Shown here one piece after another: positions 33,908 through 46,400 of a DNA stretch of 64,000 bases. The translations under genes were made by a program, and so were the position numbers. The DNA comes from Elephas maximus indicus. Lineage: Eukaryota > Chordata > Mammalia > Proboscidea > Elephantidae. The notes under the pieces are model-generated. The model saw nothing but the letters and a program-made list of their open reading frames with translations. It had not been told where the DNA came from and searched no databases. The DNA lies in assembly GCF_024166365.1 (NCBI RefSeq), contig NC_064821.1:55083093-55147092 (forward strand). The letters run 5' to 3'. Each line of letters opens with the position of its first letter. Positions within the stretch are counted from its first letter, which is position 1.

Positions 33908-34112
33908 ACAGGATTGCTCAACCTTGGCATTACGGACATTTTGGACATTGTGGGACTGTCCTGTGCATTGTAGAATGTTTAGCAACATCCCTGACCTCTA
34001 CCCACTAGGTGCTAATGATACCCCAGTCCTGACCATGACAAACAAAAATGTCTCTAAACATTGCCAGATTTTCCCTGGTGGATAGAATAAACACTGTTGA
34101 GAACCACTGGCC
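33908..34112 (-). mobile_element. MER5A-type hAT DNA transposon
   Basis: CTCAACCTTGGCATTACGGA, then CATTGTAGAATGTTTAGCAA and AAACATTGCCAGATTTTCCC, ending TGTTGAGAACCACTGG. This is the complement of the MER5A consensus as I know it. It ends about 350 bp upstream of the elastase start codon. Confidence 0.82.
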
Positions 34113-34403
34113 TAGGCTATTGCTTGTTCAGCAGGCCAACTTAATCTTTTCTTGGAAAACACAATTCCAAAGACCAACAACCAATGTTTTTCTTCCTCCC
34201 CTAACACACAGTGTAATCTCTTGAAAGCGGATAGAACCCATATTTCAATACCCACTTTTGGCATCTTTTTCAAAGTCTTTGCAGGATGATGAATGAGAGA
34301 ACACAGGAAAAAAAATATTTGGACACAAACCCTTTTTTCCATTGGGCTTGAGAAAATCTCCATCTTGCATGCTCCTTTTGTATCTCTGGCTGATAAGACC
34401 TCT

Positions 34404-34410
34404 CATAAAA
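34404..34410 (+). promoter_or_regulatory. TATA-like box of the CELA2-type gene
   Basis: CATAAAA lies 49-55 bp before the ATG at 34459, which would place transcription start near 34435-34440 and give a 5'UTR of about 20 nt. A very short leader is normal for pancreatic protease genes. No clear PTF1 site was recognised by eye. Confidence 0.5.
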
Positions 34411-34458
34411 CCAGGGCCTTTGGCCAGGCCATGTGTACAGAACTGCCACGGACACAAC

Positions 34459-34498
34459 ATGATCAAGGCACTACTGCTATCTGCATTGGTGGCTGGAG
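34459..34498 (+). CDS. CELA2A: CELA2A coding exon 1
   Basis: The 40 nt encode [13 protein letters not shown] and the first base of the next codon, which is the hydrophobic signal peptide. The donor is GTAAGC. The ATG was chosen because it gives the family N-terminus and follows the TATA-like box. Confidence 0.93.
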
Positions 34499-37400
34499 GT
34501 AAGCCTTGTCACCCAGAGACACTGCTTTCCCCATCCCCTAGTGGAGTTAGGGGTGAGTAGGACTTCACTCTGCTCCACCCGAACTCAGTCCCGTGGTTGT
34601 AAGGAACTTAGAGTGGAGTTCCAAAGAAGAGTTTCGAAGAAGTGGAGCAAAGGACAGGACTTTATGGGAGTCCCCGGGATTCTTCCAGAACAAGAGTTTT
34701 CTCGTTGGGGTTGGGAATGCGACAACTGTAGTTTACTTGGTTTGAATCACTGCTCCCTGGACTCACAACTCTTTCTCTTTTTGTAGCTCTCAGCTATGAG
34801 CTCCCCACTGACCAGGACCAAATGCCCAGGGTGGTTGGAGGTGAAGATGCAGTGCCCAACAGCTGGCCCTGGCAGGTGAGTCCACTTCTTCCCTCTCTAC
34901 CTCTACTCATCTCGAGTCACCCCCTTTGCCCTTCAACCATGGGGTCTATTGTGCTGGCAAAGATGAGGATTGGTGGGGACTCAGAAGGCAGGATGGGAAA
35001 CTCCACCAACAAAATAATTTCTATGGCCTTGACCAACCTTGGGGGTTGGGAGAAAGGTACATTCTCCAGCTTAAATATGGAGCGACTCAAACACACATAT
35101 TCACAAATATATTCTTATATTCTCTATTCAACCAGATGTTTGCTTACAAATATATGGATATCTTATGAACCATTCATCACCATTATGCAAATATACCTTG
35201 CTTTAAGGAAACAATCAGTGCTGCTTATGCGAATTAATCCTTAACTACAGGCAAATCAATGTTACCAGTAAAAATAAGTGTTTACTCATCTTAGTACAAT
35301 CATAATGATATCAAGACTTTTAAGGTATTGGGTGGGGCACAGGCACAAATTATTAGGACCTGTTAATCCTGGGGTTTTTAATCCTAGGACTCTCAAAGGA
35401 AATGTGCGAGGTTTAGGTTGCCATATATAAATATAGTAAAATCTCTCTTATCTGACATGATTGGAAGTGAGTAATGGAAAGTTGGAAACCCTAGTGCTAG
35501 TAGTTAAGAGTTCGGCTGCTAATCGAAAGGTGGGCAGTTCGGATCCACCAGATGCTCCTTGGAAACCCTATGGGGCAGTTCTACTCTGCCCTATAGGGTT
35601 GCTTTGAGCCGGAATCCACTCAACAGCAACAGGTTTGGTTTAACTGAAAGTTGGTTATAACGAGATTGTTAAAAATCATACATATAGACTTTAAAATTTT
35701 TATTTTAATTTAGGACATGTAAATATACATTCGTTCACCAATCTTTCAAGTTCTTAACTACCTTTCTTTTAAAACCACCTCCAGAATGGATTATCTTCAA
35801 TTTCATTTCTTTAAAGCAGAGCAATCCTTTGAAATGCTCATGAAGCAACCTGAGTAATGAGCCCTTCCAGATTTCTGACTTTTTTGCCCAGTCTTTTGGT
35901 TTTCTCACAGTCACCTAATTCGATAGTAATTTTTAAAGTCCCATTTATACAGTTTTTCCAAGCATTTAACTTAATTTCCATATAAATCAAAACTCTCTCT
36001 CTTTGAACTCATATTTTATTGGTTACATGTTTAATCAAATTATGTATAATTACAACACAACCACAACTGACACAAACAGATTTGGAGACAAACCCAACTG
36101 AATCTGGGTGAACTTACAACATAAATGGTGGAGCATCTAGCAGGCTGCCAGCTCTGAGTGAGTCCGTGTGTGTACATATGTATATATATGCATGTACACA
36201 TGTGGGTGCTTGTGTACATGGGTCTATATGTACATATATATGTGTGTCAGATGTGTGTGAGCACTTCTGTTTTTAGCTAACTTGGTCAGAGTAAGCCTCA
36301 CATAGAAGGTAATCTTTGAGCAGAGACCTGTAGGAGGTAAAGGACGGTGGATGCTGATACCTGGGAAAAGAATATTCCAGGCAGAAGGAACAGCAAACCC
36401 AAGTCCCTGAGGCAGAGGTGAGCTTGGTGTATTTGCAGAACCACATGGAGACCAGTGTGGCCAGAGCAGATGGGAGTGGGAGCTACCGAGGTCAGAGAGG
36501 TCATGTATGGACTTGGAGGCCATCGTACAGTGGGGGGTTTTAACTGTTTGAGAAAGGGAGCCACTGGAGGGGCTAAGCAGAGAGGAGACAGAACAGATTT
36601 CCTTTTAAAAAGGATCCTTCCAGCTGCTGCATTGGGAAAATATGGATTGGGGTCTGGGCCAGGGTGGGAGCAGGGAGAACAGATGGGTTAAAGTAAAAGT
36701 CCCATGAGAGATGAAGGTGGTTGGCACTAGCAGCTGAAGTAGGAAGAAAGGGTAAAAGAAAGTAGAAACTCCCTACATACTGTGGAAGCAGAGCTGACAG
36801 GATTTGCTGATGGATTTGGGTGACAGGTATGAGAGCGAGGGGAGTGAAGGATGACACCAAGGCTTTTGGCCAGAGCAGCTGATAAAGCTCGGTCACCATT
36901 TACTGAGATGGGGAAGGGCAGAATTTGGGGGAAAATCAGGAATTTGGTTTAAGACATTAAATTTGAGGGTTGCGTCCTAAGCAAAGGAGCGCTGGTGGTA
37001 CAGTGGTTAATAGTTTGGCCGCTAAGCAAAAGTTCAGCAGTTTCAATCCACCAGTGGCACGTTGGAAACCCTAAGGGGCAGTTCTACTCTGTCCTGTAGG
37101 GTCTCTGTGAGTCGGAATCCATTCAACGGCAACAGATTTTTGTTTCTGCTTTGTTTTTGTCTTAAGGAGAGAGCTCCCAAGAAGGAGGCAATCCCAGCAA
37201 ACCAAATTGCAGAAAGATGTTCAGAACAGAGTTATTTTTTGATAGTGTCTTTATTTAAACAAGCCCCGGTGGTACAGTGGTTAAGCATTTGGCTGCTAAC
37301 CAAAAGGCTGCTAATTCGAATCCACCAACCGCTCCTTGGAAACTCTAGGGGCAGCTCTATTCTGTCGTATAGCATCGCTATGTGTCAGAATCGACTCAAG

Positions 37401-40400
37401 GGTAATGGGTCTGATTTGGGTTTTTATTTAAAATTTTGTTATTTTGTTTATCATGGATTTTTTTGCATTAATTTTGGTATTTTTCAAATATTGCATAGAA
37501 ATACTATTTATCTCAATCACAAAAGGACAAATAATGTATGACCTCACTTATATACAAAGACAAGAACAGGCAAACATGTAGAGACCAAAGTTTATTACTG
37601 GTTACCAGAGGCTGGAGGAAGGAGGGGAAGGGAAGTCACTGCTTATGGAGCACTGAGTTTTTGGTTACAGTGATGGAAAAATCAAATTAATTTAAGGGTA
37701 ATAGTTACACAGCCAATTAATATAATTGATGTCAATAAATCGTACACCTGTAAAAAGTTGAATTGGCAAATGCTGTGTGGTAGATATATCTACAATACAA
37801 CAAAGAAAGAGCAGGTGCTGAGGCTGTTTATGTACAACCAAACACCTCATGGGATTTGGTTTCTTGGTTTGGAGATTTAGGGTCATGGCTTAATGGGACA
37901 TCCCAGTTAACTGGCCTAACATCACCTTTAGTATTTCTGTTCTACCTCCTGGTTCCTTGCATAGTGCCTGGGGTCTTAAAAGCTTGCAAGCAGCCATCCA
38001 AGGCACTATTCCAAGGTACCCATTCACCTGGAGCAACGGAGGAAGAAGGAGAGTAAGAATAGAAGGAAGAAATGGAATGTGTGGCTAATTGCCTCCATGA
38101 ACAGCTGCCTCCTTTGCCATGAGACCAGAAGAATGGGGTGGTGCCCAGCTACCATTACTGAATGTTTTTACCAAAGATTCTATAGAAGAATCCTGATCAG
38201 AAGGGGGAAAATGCAGAATAGAATTTCAAATTCTCATGAAATCCAGACTTTCTGGAGCTATGCAGGCTGGATGAATCCCTGAAACTATTGCCCTGAGATG
38301 ATCTTTAAACCTTAAACCAAAAATATTCCCTGCAGTCTTCTTTAAACCAAACAACAGTTTAGCTTAATTTATAAAGAATGTCTACCTTGAACATTGCTGT
38401 CTTTTAAGAACTATCTGTATGGGATCAAAGTGAAAGCAGTAACTAGAAAGATTAGATAGGACACTTAGTGGGCAGTGAGTTTAGGTGAATGAGGAACAGT
38501 TTGGAAAAGGAAGGTGAGAATGGTTGCACAACTTGAAGAATGTGATCAATGTCACTGAATTATACACGTAGAAAAGATTGTACATGTAGAAAGCCTGGTT
38601 TTCATGAGAATTTGAAATTCTGTTCCATATTTTTCCCCTTTGAATCAGGATTCTTCTATAGAATCTTATGTTTTGCTGTGTATATTCTCAACAACAATAA
38701 AAAAAGAACTAAAATCAATTAATTTTTTTTTTTTTAATGTGAAGGAAACATCACTTGACTACTAAGTTCTAAACCTGAGGCGAGTGCCTTACGCACCTCA
38801 CCCTGGTCTCAGCCCTGCTCTCAGGGATGCTGAAAGAGCAGAAACAGAGGCCTAACTACCAAAGCCTGCATTTCTTCCCAGGTCTCCCTGCAGTACAGCT
38901 CCAGTGGCCAGTGGCGTCACACCTGTGGAGGGTCCCTGGTGGCCAAAAACTGGGTCTTAACTGCCGCTCATTGCATCAGGTAACTGCCATTCCCCAGTCA
39001 CCCAGCCTGCTCTCCCCAGCAGCCAGCATGCTGCTCTGAGAGTTGGAGCCCAAGTGGCCTGAACCACACTATATAAAGAAGTCTTGCAAATAACCACTTG
39101 TCTGGCCAAGAAACCAGCTTCGGTCAATCTATAGTTCAGTCATTGGTCAACTGATGGGTCAATACATGACAGGGATTGAGTCCCATGATAGACACTGAGG
39201 GGAAGAGGGAGGGGGGAAAACCCAGTTCTTGCCCTCTTGGGGGTACTAGATATGGCCTCAGAATCTGGAATCGGGTTTTCTTGAGCAACTTAAATGAATC
39301 CTCCAAGCTCCAGTGCCGTCACCTGTAAAAAAGGGGATAAAAGAATTAACCAAAACCAGCAAACTAGTTGCCATTGAATCAATTCTGACTCATGGCAACT
39401 CCACGTGTGTCAGAGTAGAACTGTGCTCCATGGAGTTCTCAGTGGCTGATTTTTTGGAATTAGATTGCCAGGATTTTCTTTTGAGGCACCTCTGAGTGGA
39501 CTCCAACTTCCAATCTTTCCATTAGCAGCCAAGTGTGTTAGCCATTTGCACCACCCAGCAACTCCTGACAGAATTAGGTGTGGATTAAATGACTTGATAG
39601 GTGTTAAGGTTCTGGCACTGAGTACTCGGTAAATGTTAACTATTACCATTATCAAGGTCCACAAGGGAAAGAAAGGCTCCACAGCATTGTTCACTTGTCC
39701 CCTTCCCTCCCTGTGACCTCCGGGTATTTTGCATGAGCTGGAGCTCACTGGGGCTTTGGTTGGGTCTGTGTTACTCTCTCATTGCTGGAAGTGATCCATC
39801 CTCCCCCATCTAAGTTATAAGCTCTGTGAGGTGGTGCGAAAAGGAAAAGAGGCCTGGACATCAAGACTCCCGGCTTCCAGTTCTGGATTCTAGTGGGACT
39901 CTGGACTAGTTGCCCCTTGCTAGGCCTCACTTTCCCCATTTGGAAATGAAGGATAGGGGCTTAAACTAGAAAATGAGCTAGGATTCCCTGGGAGGAAATG
40001 ATGGCTATTTCCTCTGTGTGCATCTCATTCCCCACATATATAAAACCCAGAACCCAGTGCCGTCGAGTCCATACGGGGTTTATATTATTACAACTTTTAT
40101 ATTGTATTAGACTTTGTAACTATTCTATTATAGTTATAATTAGTATTATATTGTTATAGTTATTATATAGTTTATATTATATTATAACACAGATGTAATA
40201 TATTACGATTACCCTGGGGTATACTATACAGTGACATCACTATGGGAGTACAGGAGGTATGGACCCCAGCGGGTGACACTGTCAGAGAGAGTGACATCAA
40301 AAAGATTGTCTATAAAAATATCCCTGTAGTTAGTTTTGACAACAAAAGCATTTTTCATAAGCCTGGCTTACATGTATCAATATACCCACAAGGCTAAAAT

Positions 40401-43400
40401 CCTGCGCTAATTTACTTTTTGAACCTTCTCATGCGCTCTGGTCAGAGCTGTCATTATTACCCAATTACAGTGACGCTTTGAACCACGTGGTTTCATTCAC
40501 ATGCACTACAAGCACACACTGTTGTTTTCATTGCCGCCAGTGTTTTTATAGTTGCTGATTTTGTCAAGTTTTCTAATGGTTTAGCTACACTATTGCGGTA
40601 ATTAGCATTTGTGAATGTGTATCTGTAACTTTTTTGAGAATGAAGTAGTGATTAGAGAAAAGGAAGGAGTGATATACAGAAATTATGATATATGAGTGAC
40701 ATTAGCACAAAAAACATTACTAAGGATTCCGTACGGGTTGGTACAGCAGTAGGTCTATGTGGGCGGTGACACCATGAGTTACCCCACTGGGTAACACCAG
40801 CCCTAGTGATGCCACTGATATTATGTCTCTATATAATAGCTCCAAGTAGTGGCTCACGAGGAGTCCCTGGTCGGCACAAATGGTTAAGCGTTAGACTACT
40901 AACCAAAAAGTTGCTGTTCAAACCTGCCTAGAGGCACCTCAGAAGTAAAGTCTTGGCGACCTACTCCGAAAAGGTCACAGCCTTGAAAACCCTGTGGAGC
41001 AGTTCTACTGTGCACTCATGGGATCACCATGAGTCAGAATCAACTCGAGGGCAACCAACAACAGTGGCTTGAGTAGCATTTGCTTATTTTGGCTCATCAT
41101 CCAAAGGAAGCCACTAAACCCATGCCACTGGGGAGGGGTGTCCCTGCCCATGGGGGCCAGAGAGAGGAAAGGATAGCTGGAGCTGACCCTCTCTGCTTGG
41201 TCCTCTTTCCCCAGCTCCTCCAGGACCTACCGTGTGGCACTGGGCAAGCACAGCCTGTCCTCAGTGGAATCCGGCTCCGTGACTGTCTCGGTCTCCAAGT
41301 CGGTGGTGCACGAGAAATGGAACTCCAACCAGGTTTCCAAAGGGTACCTTCTGCCAAGCGTCTGGGGGTGCTTAGGTGGGGGGTGGCAGGGACAGTGGTA
41401 GGGGGGCTCCCAGGGGGCAGTGGGCTCAGCCCAGCCTCCACCCCTGCACCTTCTCCAGGGAGAGGAAAAGGAGCTCTGACCACATGGAGGTGGAGCCAGC
41501 CCCTCCTGCTCCACAGGTGCCTAGGGTGTGGGTGTTATTGGGGGAGCTTGGAGTCTCCTCCCAGTTAAGCTGCAGGTCCACCCTGGACACTCACTGACCA
41601 TGTACCTACTCTATGCCAAGCCCTGCGGACACCGGGTGGATGCTGCAGGCCCCATGGCTGTCAGTGGAGTTAGGACAGTCTCTCCTGCCTCCCTTCTCTG
41701 TGCTCCTCTCAAACAAGGAGGCCCTTTACGTTTTCAAGGATTTCCTGATACCTGTCAGAGACAGCCTGGAGTGACACATGCAGGAAGAAGACTGGGTTCT
41801 GGAGCTCTCTGAAGCCCCACAGCATTTATTCCCCAGCCTGCAGGGAAATGCTGATAGCCTTCCCACTTCTCTTTTGAGATGCTTATGTACCCCACCCTCT
41901 TACCTTTTATGGAGCCCCGCCAGTGTCATATGACATGCTGGGGACTAGACTCTGGGTGCTGGACACAAAAATGCACAGGTCACTGTGCCTGCTCTCAAGG
42001 AGCTTGTGTTAGTGAGGCAGTGTGGGGTAGTGGTTAGGAATTGAGCTTTTGGTGCCTGATTGCTCAGATCTGAATAATGACTGTGCAACCTTGTGTGAGT
42101 TACTTAACCTCTCTGTGCCTCAGTTTCCTCTTGTGTAAAATAAGGATAATAACAGTGCCTACCTCTAGGGCTGTGAGGATTAAAGGAGATAATATATGGA
42201 AAGCACCTAAAAAGGGGCGTGGTACATAACAGGAGCCATATGCATGACCTCTCATCATCATCACAAGCATCATTATTAGGGCAATAACAAGCTGTAGGTG
42301 CTGGGATATGTGAATAATGATGGAGGGGCCTGAGGAGTCTGCCCTCGAGGGTGGGAATGGGCAGGAGCAACTGGCTGATTTTGCCAGAATTCTCTCTATG
42401 TGCAGACCAAGTCGAGGCATATAACACGCCACATTAGAGATAAGAGCTCACATGTTTAATTCCCCTTCTGGATGGGATCTTCCAAGAGCTGGGGCTGTGC
42501 CTGATTCACTCCTGAATCTCTAGCCCCTAACCCAGGGTGTGGGCACATAGTAGGGATCAAGGAATGTTTGCTGAACATCAGGTTTCTTCCATGAACACTA
42601 ATCCTAAGATCCAGGTGGTGGTAAACAAAATCCAGAGTCTTAGCTTCATTCACACCTTCATTCAACAAATATTTGTTGAGCACCTACGGTGTGCCAGGCC
42701 CTGTTCTAGGCACTGGGGAAACAGCAGTGAAAGAGACACACAAGCTCCCTGCCCCATGAGCTTTACGTTAACTCCTAAACTCGAGCTGCTCCTTGTAGCT
42801 CCGAGGGATGCCCCTTGCTAATCCCACAAGCATGGGTGCTCTAGTGGCCAATGGTGTCTGTACCTGGCGACTCTGTCTTCTATTAGGACAGGCTGGACTG
42901 TCCAACATTCCAGAAACTCTGCCATCACAGCTTCCTTTCTAATAAGCTCTCTGCCCACCATAGCGGTTAGCTTTCACAATCCTACAAACACTTAGTGCAT
43001 CCTTTGTGCCAGGCACTGTGCTAAATGTTTCCTGTGTATTGTCTTATTTACTCCTCACACCACCTTTAGGAGGCAAGCACTATTATTAATTATTAATGCC
43101 ATTTTACAGATGACGAAGCTAAGACTTAGTGACGTTACGGCACTTGCACGAGGCTACAGAGCTAGAGAGTAGCATTCAATGGGTGTGATGCACTAAGCAG
43201 AGAGCCTGGTCATAGTAGGCCTTCAACACACACTTTTATCATTATTGGCACCATCGCTGTCATTGTGGTTATCTCCCTGCCAGAAGCAGAAGTCATCTTC
43301 CCTTTTCCCTCCTTCTCCATCATCTTGCTGGAATCCAGAGCTGCCCATCATCCTCCCCTTCCCCAATCCAAAAGGGCAAGTCTGCAGCTCCAGAAAGGCT

Positions 43401-46400
43401 TCCAGGAAGAAGCTACCCAGTCATCACTTCAAATCACAGAGTTTTACTTCAACAGGCATACGGCCTCTTCTGCAGCCCAAGATGCTACTCTTGGGTGGCT
43501 GCCAATAGCTCAATCTGCCACATCTTCCAAAAGGCCCCTCATCCCAGCCTGATGGAGAGCAGGAGAGAGCCATATGGCCACAACACTCGGGATCCTCTCA
43601 TTTAATCAGCCAACAAGCATGGGGATCTACTGTTGTCCAGCACTGAGGAGGGCTTACGGAGGGGTCCAGGAGTCATGAGTCAGTCCCAGCCCTCAAAAAG
43701 CTTGTTGGCACATGAACCAGCAACTACATTATCCTGAGACCAGAAGAACTAGATGGTGTCTCGCTACAACCGATGACTGCCCTGACAAGGAACACAACAG
43801 AGAACCCCTGAGGGAGCAGCAGAGCAGTGGGATGCAGACCCCAAATTCTCATAAGACCAGACTTAATGGTCTGACTGAGACTGGAAGGACCCCGGTGGTC
43901 ATGACCCCCAGACCTTCTGTTGGCCCAGGACAGGAACCATTCCTGAAGCCAACTCTTCAGACATGGATTGGACTCTACAATGGGTTGGAGAGGGGCGCTG
44001 GTGAGGAGTGAACTTCTTGGATCAGGTGGACACTTGAGACTATGTTGGCATCTCCTGCCTGGAGGGGGGAGATGAGAGGGTGGAGGGGGTTAGAAGGTGG
44101 CAAAATGGACACAAAAAGAGAGAGTGGGGGGAGAGAGCAGGCTGTCTCATTAGGGGGAGAGTAATTGGGAGTGTGTAGCAAGGTGTATATGGGTTTTTGT
44201 GTGAGAGATTGACTTTATTTGTAAACTTTCACTTAAAGCACAATAAAAATTATTAGAAAAAAAGGTTGTTGGCAGATGAGACACATACACAAGACACTGG
44301 AGAGACACAAAACAACACTGGATGTGTCAGAGGATGTGGGTGGACAGAGAGTTTGAAAAAAGGCCCTTCAAGTCAGGAACTGCCAGGACAAGGGACCTGC
44401 CACAGAATGGGCAGGTGTGTGCTAGAGCAGTGACCAGCTGTCTAGCTGGAGAAAAGGATCAGTGTAGAGAAATTATGGAGGAGATCAGGAGGATGGTGCG
44501 TTAGAACTGAGAAGGCTGTCAGCCTTAAGGACCTTAAATGTCTGTCCTATCAAAGGGTGTCACTGTCCCCGTTATCTATGGCTACAGAGCAACTTACCCA
44601 AAATTTTAATGGCTTAAAACAACAGTTGTTCATTATAATTATCTCTCACTGTCCTGACTGGGCTCAGTTGGGCGGTTCTCACTCAGGGTCTCTCATGAGG
44701 TTGCAGTCAGATAGTGGCTGGGGATGGATCATCTCAAAGATTCCTCACGCACATGTCTGGGAGCTCATGCTGGCAGTCAGCTGGGACTACTGTCCAGGCC
44801 ATCCACACGTGGCCTCTCTCTGTGGCCCGACCTTCTTCACAGCATGGAGGCTGAGTTCCAAGAGCCAGAGTCCCAGAAGGACCAGGCAGAAGCTGTATCT
44901 CCATTTAGGCCTAGTCTCAGAAGCCACATAAAGTCACTTCTGCCGTAATGACAAGCCCTCCCAGATTCAAGGCGCAGGAACACAGATCCCACCTCTTGAT
45001 GGGCAGGGTCATCACGTTGTAAGAAGAATGTGTGGGATGGGAGATCTTGCTGCTGCCATCTTGGAAAATATAATCTGGCACAACCACCGGTTTTCTGAGC
45101 GACAGTGATGAATCTGGCAACACATGCAAGGTAGAATAGAGGAGAGAAAGACTAAAGGCCAAAAGGTCTTTTGATCTGAACATGTCCTGCCATTTTCTCA
45201 ACCAAACACAGGAAATACGTGGCAGAACAGACATCATCAGGCAATCATGGATTTTTTTTTTTCTTGCTGAGCCTGGACAAGACCTCAGAATTCCTGACAC
45301 ACAGCACTGCTGGCAGCCATGGCTAGTTCATCAGAGTGGACATTGCAAAATAAAACCTATTTGCCAGCCCTGTTCTAAACCTTCTCCTAAAAGAGTTTAG
45401 AGAAATTAAGGTCTCCAAGCTCCACCAGGGTCAGAATGCAATCCTGTGGTTTTCACCACAGCTCCTCCAATCCCTCTTAGCCCTGAGAGAAGGCAGATTC
45501 ACAATCAGCCTGGCTGAGGAGGGATTCAATACTTCCAGCTGGGGTTAGAATCAGAAATAAAATTGGGGTAGGAAAAGTCAATGCTTTCCTTATGCTCTGC
45601 CTCTTTCCTGCCTGACCCAGGAACGATATCGCTCTGCTCAAACTGGCCAACTCCGTCTCCCTGAGTGACAAGATCCAGCTGGCCCGCCTCCCAACTGCTG
45701 GCAGCATTCTGCCAAACAACTATGCCTGCTACGTCACGGGCTGGGGAAGGCTGCAGAGTAAGTGGGAGCCAAGGCCGCTCCAAGACTTGGGAGGGGGATA
45801 GAAATGATATCAGCCCTCTACGGTCAGCGGTTCTTACCCGAATCATCATTCCAGGATCTTTGGAGGAAACAAAATTGAATTCACTGCAACAGGACTAGTT
45901 TGGTACTTTCACCAAACCAGAATATTTTTCCCATTTAGGGGACTCCAAATATCAGGAGGCTCACTGTCATTTTTATTACATGTCATTTTTATCACATCAC
46001 ATTTATAACATCACATGGATCTAGCTAAGCAAAAGCAGGATTTGTTACCTTTGTTATAAGGGTGTTTTATCTTTGTTATAAGGGTCTCAACCCAAGGGCA
46101 GAGAGGGAGCAGGCTTCAGGAATAGCCTAGAATCAGGGGCTGGAAGGCTATAAAAAGCCTAGGAAACCTTTTCTCAGTATCTCTTTTCTTGGAGAACCTC
46201 CTTCATTCTCCTCCACATGGAAGAAAATGGCAGCCACTGCCAACAGCTCCCAGGTTTACATCCTCTCTGGCTGGGATCACTTAGTCCCAATCCTAAATTC
46301 CCAAGGGAAGAAACTCAGTGGCTTAGCTTGAGTCAGGTGTTCACCCCTGAACCAATCACCAGTGGCCAGAACAATGACCAAATCAGCTGTGAGGACACAA

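Noticed and set aside
1..34000. CTRC or a second elastase 2 gene to the left
   Set aside because: Human gene order suggests them, but no exon-like AAHC or GDSGGP coding segment other than those of the annotated gene was seen.
41080..41568. Open frame of 162 codons (+) and overlapping - strand frames of 128 and 95 codons
   Set aside because: They overlap elastase exon 4 and GC-rich intron. The + frame is not the exon frame used by the spliced gene. No domain is visible.
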